DNA of 64,000 bases from a bacterium (lineage in GTDB: Bacteria > Bacillota > Clostridia > Lachnospirales > Lachnospiraceae). Below, piece by piece: positions 58,691 through 64,000 of the stretch. A model generated the notes under the pieces. The model ran no database searches. It saw only the letters and a list, made by a program, of their open reading frames with translations, and was not told where the DNA came from. The stretch is from assembly GCA_004562765.1 (NCBI GenBank), contig SFRL01000011.1:10917-74916 (forward strand), in the 5' to 3' direction. Every line of letters starts with the position of its first letter. Position 1 is the first letter of the stretch. The position numbers were made by a program, and so were the translations under genes.

Positions 58691-59218
58691 TTAAAATTCC
58701 GGTTCGATCAGGCCGTAGCTCTTATCCTTGCGCTTATACACGACATTGACCTCGCCGGTCTCAGCATTGCTGAACACGAAGAAGTTGTGTCCGAGAAGTT
58801 CCATCTGTACACAGGCATCTTCCGGGAACATCGGCTTCATGCCGAACTTCTTTGCGCGGACAATGCGGATCTCCTCGTCATCCGCAGTCTCCTCCTCCAC
58901 AAATTCCTTGCGAAGGCTGTCCGTATTCTGCTGCTTGTCGATCAGTTTCTTGCGATATTTTTTCAACTGTGCCTCGATGACATCCACGACAAGATCGATC
59001 GTCACATACATATCATCACTCTGCTGCTCCGCACGGATGATATGTCCCTTCATCGGGATCGTGACCTCCATCTTCTGGCGCTCCTTCTCCACGCTGAGCG
59101 TCACATTGCATACCGTCTCAGGGGTAAAATATTTTTCCAGCTTTCTGAGCTTGTCCTCCACTGCACCGCGCAGGCCCTCTGTCACATCGATGTTTTTTCC
59201 ACTGATTGTTATCTTCAT
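58691..59218 (-). CDS. hpf: Long-form ribosome hibernation promoting factor
   Basis: This 175-residue protein has an N-terminal S30AE domain (MKITISGKNIDVTEGLRGAVEDKL ... SVEKERQKMEVTIPMKGHIIRAEQQSDDMYVTIDLVVD) and the C-terminal dimerisation domain (IVRAKKFGMKPMFPEDACVQMELLGHNFFVFSNAETGEVNVVYKR). It pairs 70S ribosomes into inactive 100S dimers in stationary phase. AAAGGAG precedes the ATG. The 203 bases between it and the HTH gene are AT-rich and hold no gene. Confidence 0.96.
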   Translation of the reverse strand: MKITISGKNIDVTEGLRGAVEDKLRKLEKYFTPETVCNVTLSVEKERQKMEVTIPMKGHIIRAEQQSDDMYVTIDLVVDVIEAQLKKYRKKLIDKQQNTDSLRKEFVEEETADDEEIRIVRAKKFGMKPMFPEDACVQMELLGHNFFVFSNAETGEVNVVYKRKDKSYGLIEPEF

Positions 59219-59335
59219 AAATGACCATCTCCTTTGAGATTTATTTTGTATTGCTATTTTACCAAATAATCTCTTTTAAAACCAGCCCTTTTGAGATAAA
59301 ATGTATAAAAAATATATAAACTTTTGGAGAAAAAT

Positions 59336-60070
59336 ATGAAGACAAAAACAATACTGATCACTGGCGCCTCTCACGGCATCGGAAAGGCGATCGCCGCACG
59401 TTTTGCCGCAGAAGGCTTCTCGCTCGTACTTAATTGCAAAAATGATATTGACATCCTGCACGACTATGCAGACAGACTCAGCCACACCTGCGGCATACAG
59501 GCACTTGCGATTCCCGGAGATGTCAGCGATCATGACTTTGTCCGTGAAATGTTTGCACGGGCACAGGCTACCTTTGGCGGAATTGATGTACTCGTCAACA
59601 ATGCCGGTATTTCTCACGTGGGGCTGCTCACCGATCTGTCGATCGATGACTGGAACCGAGTGATCGCCACGAACCTGACCAGTGTTTTTTCCTGCTGTCA
59701 CGAGGCAGTTCCCTACATGGTACGCCGGAAATCAGGCTGTATCATCAATATTTCCTCTGTCTGGGGTAATGTCGGAGCCTCCTGCGAAGTCGCATATTCC
59801 GCTTCCAAAGGCGGAGTTAACAGCTTTACGAAAGCTCTCGCAAAGGAGCTTGCTCCCAGCAATATCACCGTTAATGCCATCGCCTGCGGCGTCATCGACA
59901 CGCGCATGAACAGCTGCTTTGACGCAGAGGAGCGTGCCTCTCTGGAAAAGGATATCCCAATGGGACGCTATGGTGAGCCCCAAGAGGTAGCTGCGCTCGC
60001 CTGGCAGCTCGCCTCCGCGCCGGCTTATCTGACCGGCCAGATCCTCACGATTGACGGAGGCTGGCAATAG
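59336..60070 (+). CDS. Short-chain dehydrogenase/reductase (FabG-like)
   Basis: This protein has 244 residues from the ATG at 59336 (TTGGAGAAAAAT before it). The cofactor loop is ITGASHGIGKAIAARF, followed by NNAGISHVG, the catalytic Ser in INISSVWGN, and the YSASKGG motif with Tyr and Lys. The C-terminus is YLTGQILTIDGGW. This is the classical 3-oxoacyl-ACP reductase layout, but no other fatty acid genes are nearby, so the substrate could be another ketone. It is transcribed away from hpf with 117 bases between starts. Confidence 0.92.
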   Translation: MKTKTILITGASHGIGKAIAARFAAEGFSLVLNCKNDIDILHDYADRLSHTCGIQALAIPGDVSDHDFVREMFARAQATFGGIDVLVNNAGISHVGLLTDLSIDDWNRVIATNLTSVFSCCHEAVPYMVRRKSGCIINISSVWGNVGASCEVAYSASKGGVNSFTKALAKELAPSNITVNAIACGVIDTRMNSCFDAEERASLEKDIPMGRYGEPQEVAALAWQLASAPAYLTGQILTIDGGWQ

Positions 60071-60121
60071 CGTGAGGCTTTGCTTTCATCATATGCGATA
60101 TGCTCATAAAAAAAGAAAGGA

Positions 60122-60140
60122 CGCAGCGTTTCACGCTGCG
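60122..60140. other. GC-rich hairpin before the XRE ribosome site
   Basis: CGCAGCG-TTTCA-CGCTGCG, directly followed by the AAAGGGG ribosome site of the XRE gene. On the minus strand the hairpin is followed by TCCTTTCTTTTTTT, so it is also a good terminator for antisense transcription coming from the repeat at 60532-60814. Confidence 0.55.
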
Positions 60141-60155
60141 AAAGGGGCATGTCTC

Positions 60156-60500
60156 ATGGAAACTACTTCCAATCGCATTCGCGAAATCATGAAAGAGCAA
60201 CACATTTCACAAAAGAGACTTGCAGTCAATCTGCAAGTCTCTAATTCTTCTCTTAATAATTATCTCAGCGGCAGGCGCTGGATGAGTCTGAATCTCATCC
60301 GCGAGGTCTGTCGTTATCTGAACATTTCCTCTGATTATCTGCTGGGTCTGTCCCCGCAAAAACACCCGTCCGTCCTGCCTGATGATGAGCAGGAGCTGCT
60401 AGAGATCTACCGGACACTGCCCTCGCACGCCAGGCGATGTGCCACCAATCAGATGAAGCAGTTGGCGCAGTTGTGCAGGCTGTGGGAGCGGCAGCAATAA
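60156..60500 (+). CDS. XRE-family helix-turn-helix regulator
   Basis: This protein has 114 residues from the ATG at 60156 (AAAGGGG 8 bases before it). The helix-turn-helix covers about residues 6-60: IREIMKEQHISQKRLAVNLQVSNSSLNNYLSGRR, then LIREVCRYLNISSDYLLGLS. The C-terminal third (EQELLEIYRTLPSHARRCATNQM) is a short helical tail, perhaps for dimers. It lies 85 bases after the SDR gene on the same strand. Its target is unknown. Confidence 0.9.
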   Translation: METTSNRIREIMKEQHISQKRLAVNLQVSNSSLNNYLSGRRWMSLNLIREVCRYLNISSDYLLGLSPQKHPSVLPDDEQELLEIYRTLPSHARRCATNQMKQLAQLCRLWERQQ

Positions 60501-60531
60501 CGTCAGCATAATACAGTATATACATCCAGAC

Positions 60532-60814
60532 GCGCTACCCATAATATGCGGCATACACAGCTCCTTATGCGTATCGGGTAAATCACGCGACAAGGAGCAA
60601 CGAGGGATAGTGGAACGTGCGCACCGTCTTTTGCTTCGTTCCCCTTCCCTCGTCGCGCCCTGTCAATGCAAAGGACTACGCAAGACAGACGGGGCTTGCT
60701 CGGTCGGGCAAAGGCGCAACATCCGGCGCGCACATCCCGCTATCCGCCCAAGCTATCTCTGCGTGAACCCGATGCATAAAGTCGCTGTTTTATGCCGCAT
60801 ATCACGGGATGCGC
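60532..60814 (-). repeat. Structured intergenic repeat, copy D (extended)
   Basis: This 283-base minus-strand copy has the shared core: TTATGC (60779-60774)/GCATAA (60570-60565), ATCGGGT/ACCCGAT, CACGC/GCGTG and the loop AGAGATA. The outer helix includes ATATGCGGCATA/TATGCCGCATAT and CCCGTGAT/ATTATGGG (two G-U pairs), CAGC/GCTG and GCGC/GCGC. The apical part is about 120 bases longer than in copies A-C and has its own hairpins, including CGAGGGA/TCCCTCG with GGAACG/CGTTCC. It begins 32 bases after the XRE stop. Confidence 0.82.
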
Positions 60815-60867
60815 TGTGTACTAAAATCTGCTGTCATATTATTGCATGGCGAAAGCAAGTGCAATCA

Positions 60868-61009
60868 GCCAAAGTTTGGCTTACTCCGCGGGAATTGGCA
60901 TATCGGATTTTGTGCCTTTGCCCGAGGTGCGCGAAGCGTAAAAATAGCGTTTCGTCGGCAATAACTAAAACCGGCTGCTATGTGTGCAAAGGACACATCG
61001 AGCAGCCGG
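60868..61009. other. Cluster of hairpins of unknown function
   Basis: The rest of the 666-base gap before the symporter gene holds several stems: GCCAAAGTTTGGC (60868-60880), CGAAGCG/CGTTTCG (60932-60954) and a long one, CCGGCTGCT-ATGTGT with ACACAT-CG-AGCAGCCGG (60971-61009). None has a T run. An open frame of 147 codons crosses the region on the plus strand, but it has no ribosome site and runs through the repeat, so I do not call it a gene. Confidence 0.5.
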
Positions 61010-61065
61010 TGAAGGGACAGCGAGACGCCCATAGGGCAATGAAACAAAATTGATATGACAATTCT

Positions 61066-61105
61066 GGCGGAGTGCATCTACCTTTCTGGTTGCATACACT
61101 CCGCC
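61066..61105 (-). terminator. Probable terminator of the symporter gene
   Basis: The stem GGCGGAGTG-CA with TGCA-ACTCCGCC (61066-61076 with 61092-61105, small bulge) lies 62 bases after the stop codon. The tail on the minus strand is AGAATTGTC, so termination may be weak. Confidence 0.55.
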
Positions 61106-61166
61106 TCTGTTAGTTGAAGTACGTCCGATAAGTCACTGTCGTAGTGGTCTATTTCATATTGCCAGC

Positions 61167-62708
61167 CTATTCATTGCCAAGGGACTGCGACTTGCGCACC
61201 CGTGTGGTCTTGTCGTAGCAGGAGAAGATCTCATCCACTGCCTTCTCATCCTGCTTGGGTGAGATGAGGCTGACAACAGGCACGATCACAAGACCTGCGA
61301 GCATTGCAAAGGCTCCACAGTTGATCGGTGACTGCAACAGTGTCGGGAAAGAGCTGCGAGCCAGCATATTCAGTACCATGATACCTGCGCCAAAGATGAA
61401 GCTTACCCAGACAGACAATTTTGTCGTCTTCTTCCAGTACAGTCCATAGAGGAACGGTGCCAGAAATGCACCTGCCAATGCGCCCCATGATACACCCATC
61501 AGCTGTGCGATGAATGTCACATTGTTTGTGTACTGTACGATCGCGATAACAACAGAAATCGCGATAAATACAACGATCAGCACGCGGATGCAGAGCAGCT
61601 GCTTCTTTTCATCCATCTTCTTGATCACATGATTTTTCAGCACATCGATCGTAAGCGTGGAGCTGGACGCGATAACCAGTGAAGACAGCGTAGACATAGA
61701 CGCTGAGAGCACCAGGATCACAACCAGTCCGATCAGCAGATCCGGCAGACCGGAAAGCATCGTAGGAATGATCGCATCATAGCCCTCTGCAGCGACATCG
61801 ATCTTATCTGAGAACAGTCGTCCGAAGCCGCCGAGGAAATAGCTTCCGCCTGCTACCACCAACGCAAAGAAGGTAGAGATCACAGCACCTTTGCGGATCT
61901 GATTCTCGTTCTTGATCGCGTAAAATTTCTGAACCATCTGAGGAAGTCCCCAGGTACCGAGTGATGTCAGGATAACAACGCCCAACAAGTTTATGGGATC
62001 GGGTCCGAGGAATGAATTGAACACACCGGGTGTCGCAGAAACCGCCGGATCCTCAATGCGCGCCAGACCGTCAAGAGCTTCCATCAGACCTCCGTTCATC
62101 TTCAGTACGGCTCCGATGACTGCCACGATACCGATCAGCATGACGCAGCCCTGAATAAAGTCATTGATCGCGGTCGCCATATAGCCTCCTGCGATGACAT
62201 AGATTCCGGTGAGCACTGCCATGATAACGATGCAGAGCTTAAAGTCAATGTTGAATGCCATTCCGAACAAACGGGACAGTCCGTTGTAAAGAGAGGCTGT
62301 ATACGGAATCAGGAAAATAAATACAATGACAGATGCGCAGATCTTTAATGCAGAGCTGTCAAAACGTTTTCCGAAAAATTCCGGCATGGTTGCAGAGTCC
62401 AGATGCTGGGTCATGACACGTGTCCGGCGTCCTAAAATGACCCATGCCAGCAGGGAACCGATCACTGCGTTTCCAAGACCGATCCATGTAGCTGCGATAC
62501 CGTATTTCCATCCAAACTGCCCGGCATAGCCGATAAATACGACTGCGGAAAAGTAAGAAGTACCATAGGCAAAGGCAGTCAGCCAGGGGCCGACACTTCT
62601 GCCGCCGAGTACAAATCCATTTACATCTGTTGCATGCTTGCGACAATACAAGCCGATTGCGACCATCACTCCGAAGAAGACGAGCAGCATCAAAATTTTA
62701 GCGATCAT
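61167..62708 (-). CDS. Sodium:solute symporter (SSS) family transporter
   Basis: This 513-residue protein has about 13 membrane segments. Family signs are the N-terminal NGFVLGGRSVGPWLTAFAYGTSYFSAVVFIGYAGQFG, the sodium-site helix, LLSGLPDLLIGLVVILVLSASMSTLSSLVIASSSTLTIDVL, and LMGVSWGALAGAFLAPFLYGLYWKK. The conserved Ser-Thr-Ser region (SASMSTLSS) matches the second sodium ligand group of PutP/PanF transporters. The substrate could be proline, pantothenate or a carboxylate. A strong promoter lies upstream. The C-terminal tail is charged and cytoplasmic. Confidence 0.92.
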   Translation of the reverse strand: MIAKILMLLVFFGVMVAIGLYCRKHATDVNGFVLGGRSVGPWLTAFAYGTSYFSAVVFIGYAGQFGWKYGIAATWIGLGNAVIGSLLAWVILGRRTRVMTQHLDSATMPEFFGKRFDSSALKICASVIVFIFLIPYTASLYNGLSRLFGMAFNIDFKLCIVIMAVLTGIYVIAGGYMATAINDFIQGCVMLIGIVAVIGAVLKMNGGLMEALDGLARIEDPAVSATPGVFNSFLGPDPINLLGVVILTSLGTWGLPQMVQKFYAIKNENQIRKGAVISTFFALVVAGGSYFLGGFGRLFSDKIDVAAEGYDAIIPTMLSGLPDLLIGLVVILVLSASMSTLSSLVIASSSTLTIDVLKNHVIKKMDEKKQLLCIRVLIVVFIAISVVIAIVQYTNNVTFIAQLMGVSWGALAGAFLAPFLYGLYWKKTTKLSVWVSFIFGAGIMVLNMLARSSFPTLLQSPINCGAFAMLAGLVIVPVVSLISPKQDEKAVDEIFSCYDKTTRVRKSQSLGNE

Positions 62709-62783
62709 AATATTTCTCCTTTTTCATTTGCAATATTTTATCGCGTTGAAGCGTTGCGTTTTAACGCTTTTACTAGCTAAAGT

Positions 62784-62812
62784 ATTGTAGCACAGAAAAA
62801 GACGGCTGTCAA
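62784..62812 (-). promoter_or_regulatory. Strong sigma-A promoter of the symporter gene
   Basis: On the minus strand a perfect TTGACA (62812-62807), a 17-base spacer and TACAAT (62789-62784). The leader of about 70 bases contains repeated AACGC units (GCGTTAAAACGC among them) that can form a small hairpin. Confidence 0.78.
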
Positions 62813-62950
62813 TGCTACGCTGGCGCAAGGCAAAGATTGCACAAACCCTTACAAATACTGAGCTATAATATTTTAACTGCAATATACTGTATAATTTTCA
62901 TAACGTTCTATGGCATTTTCAATTAATTCCACTGTTTTTATAAATATTTC

Positions 62951-62990
62951 TTGACATTCATCATTTTCCGTGTTACAACAAAGTTGTAAC
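62951..62990 (+). promoter_or_regulatory. Promoter with palindromic operator before the orphan gene
   Basis: TTGACA (62951-62956) lies 17 bases before TACAAC (62974-62979). That weak -10 box is inside a perfect inverted repeat GTTACAAC-AAA-GTTGTAAC (62972-62990). A repressor bound there would block RNA polymerase directly. The regulator is not identified. Confidence 0.6.
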
Positions 62991-63033
62991 TATATTATAT
63001 AAATGTATAACATAGTCAGAAAGGAATTCTAAA

Positions 63034-63789
63034 ATGAGCACTGGAGTAAGACAGACATTTTATTTCAAAAGTCTTAGTGGTATGAAAAAACTTGCAACAG
63101 AAGAAAATATTGAGGTGAACGGTAATACCTTCGAAGAGTTATTTTGGGAAAAATATGCTGGGGCTGATGCAAACTACAATTTTCAAATTCGTTGCCTCTA
63201 TAATGGTGAGAAAACCCTTCAAGATGTATTACAATCATTTACCGAAATACAGGCATATAATGAACAATATATAAAAAAAGGGAATGTTAAATTTGTAAAG
63301 ATTGTTCGCACCGCCATTGGCTCATCCGAATGGATCCCGAGAGGTGAATATCGAGGCGACTACCATGTAGACAACAGAATACACCATGTAGACAATCTCG
63401 CTGAAATATTTAATGTAATTGCCAGAGAACTTGAGGCCAGAGTCAAATTGCTAGAGCAACCTATTTTCAAACATTCAGATATAAAACCGTGGACTCTTGA
63501 AGTTCAAGATAACCGCTACGAAGAAATTCTTACAAACGAAGCCAATTATAGCCCGGCTATTATTGAGCAATTTAAGCATAAAGCGAATTACTTTTTATCA
63601 GCAATTGAAGAAAACACTTATCCTGGACAAATTTTAGATTTAATCATTGCTAATTGGGATTATTTTTGGAATTTTACAAGTACATATGAAGCAGTTGAAT
63701 ATTGCATCGCACTTTCTGCAAAAGTGACAGATAAACCCCTGATCAGAAAAAGTCTTCGTGAATTTAGCATACAAACTAATTCCGAATAA
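63034..63789 (+). CDS. Orphan soluble protein of unknown function
   Basis: This 251-residue protein has no signal peptide, membrane segment or motif that I recognise. The sequence is rich in Asn, Glu, Tyr and Ile. It includes aromatic stretches such as IIANWDYFWNFTSTYEAVEYC and a His/Asp-containing segment YRGDYHVDNRIHHVDNLAEIF that could bind metal (a guess). AAAGGA precedes the ATG. The gene is markedly AT-richer than the rest of the window and is enclosed by its own operator-bearing promoter and a long terminator, so it looks like a single acquired cargo gene. The C-terminal half resembles a helical repeat. A defence or regulatory role is possible but unsupported. Confidence 0.75.
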   Translation: MSTGVRQTFYFKSLSGMKKLATEENIEVNGNTFEELFWEKYAGADANYNFQIRCLYNGEKTLQDVLQSFTEIQAYNEQYIKKGNVKFVKIVRTAIGSSEWIPRGEYRGDYHVDNRIHHVDNLAEIFNVIARELEARVKLLEQPIFKHSDIKPWTLEVQDNRYEEILTNEANYSPAIIEQFKHKANYFLSAIEENTYPGQILDLIIANWDYFWNFTSTYEAVEYCIALSAKVTDKPLIRKSLREFSIQTNSE

Positions 63790-63841
63790 ATACTCACATT
63801 TATACACAACATTTCTAACAGCGTTTTAAACTTACCACTAA

Positions 63842-63898
63842 AATCATAAAATAATAACAGGTAGAATACCAAGTTCTACCCGTTATTATTTTATGATT
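63842..63898. terminator. Long bidirectional terminator after the orphan gene
   Basis: A 17-bp AT-rich stem (63842-63858 with 63882-63898), one mismatch, then GGTAGAA/TTCTACC and a 7-base loop. The last 100 bases of the window after it show nothing recognisable. Confidence 0.8.
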
Positions 63899-64000
63899 AA
63901 ATTATTATTTAGAAATAGCGTTTGCATAAGAAACATAAAGTTTTACAGATTTTCTCAACTGCGATTTGACAGAAACGGAAAGGGTTTGGAATTGTTTCTC

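Noticed and set aside
60610..61053. 147-codon open frame on the plus strand
   Set aside because: No ribosome site, cysteine- and arginine-rich translation with no domain, and it crosses copy D and the hairpin cluster.
1..64000. CRISPR arrays, insertion sequences, prophage genes, rRNA or tRNA genes
   Set aside because: No regularly spaced repeats, transposase or integrase frames, or RNA gene signatures were found on either strand.

Overview
The window looks like chromosome of a motile, spore-forming, Gram-positive Clostridia member, most likely Lachnospiraceae. The evidence is the gene content and order: cdaA-cdaR-glmM, wall teichoic acid export and polymerase genes, mbl next to two flagellar rod/hook genes, a SipL-type DUF3794+LysM spore protein, Veg, a TSCPD protein and strong AGGAGG ribosome binding sites. 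Base composition is roughly half G+C by eye. Several clearly AT-richer genes (RhuM, GNAT pair, FecR protein, the orphan at the right end) look acquired. I saw no rRNA, tRNA, CRISPR array, insertion sequence or prophage.

Layout. 1-13.5 kb (minus strand) is an envelope block: 5' part of glmS, an LCP ligase, a teichoic-acid-type cluster (two CDP-glycerol transferases, ABC exporter, GT2, lipid-linked sugar transferase), HPr, glmM, cdaR, cdaA and two membrane proteins. 13.6-20.4 kb carries yvyF-like, comFC, recD2, then flgJ-like, flhP, flhO and mbl, with two sigma-D-like promoters. 20.4-26 kb is uvrA and uvrB, separated by two copies of a structured repeat, with a rhuM gene tightly upstream of uvrB. 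27-36 kb holds an alpha-galactosidase, a secreted transglutaminase-like protein, secA, a TSCPD protein and an amino-acid ABC importer. 36-47.3 kb is a signalling region: PilZ and GGDEF overlapping by one base, a secreted NHL protein, a CHASE2 cyclase, a GNAT/antitoxin-like pair, a 993-residue FecR-domain surface protein, a hidden type I toxin-antitoxin locus, and a GAF/HD-GYP phosphodiesterase. 47.4-59.2 kb is housekeeping and envelope: DUF421, methionine aminopeptidase, NlpC/P60 hydrolase, SipL-like protein, Veg, PlsC, murF, ddl, an HTH-TPR regulator and hpf. The right end has an SDR, an XRE regulator, a sodium symporter and an AT-rich orphan.

How it fits together. The left half supplies glucosamine for the wall and links it to c-di-AMP (cdaA/cdaR/glmM/glmS), with teichoic acid synthesis and attachment inserted between glmM and glmS. 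The middle joins c-di-GMP synthesis, binding and breakdown with a probable cAMP cyclase and surface proteins.

The most unusual signal is a family of four long structured intergenic elements (23392-23575 minus, 23688-23885 plus, 57377-57559 plus, 60532-60814 minus). They share a conserved core, and their helices keep pairing through compensatory base changes and G-U wobbles. I do not recognise this as a known RNA. A second signal is a type I toxin-antitoxin locus at 44646-44979, with a truncated relative directly downstream of the FecR gene, so that the gene lies between two direct copies.
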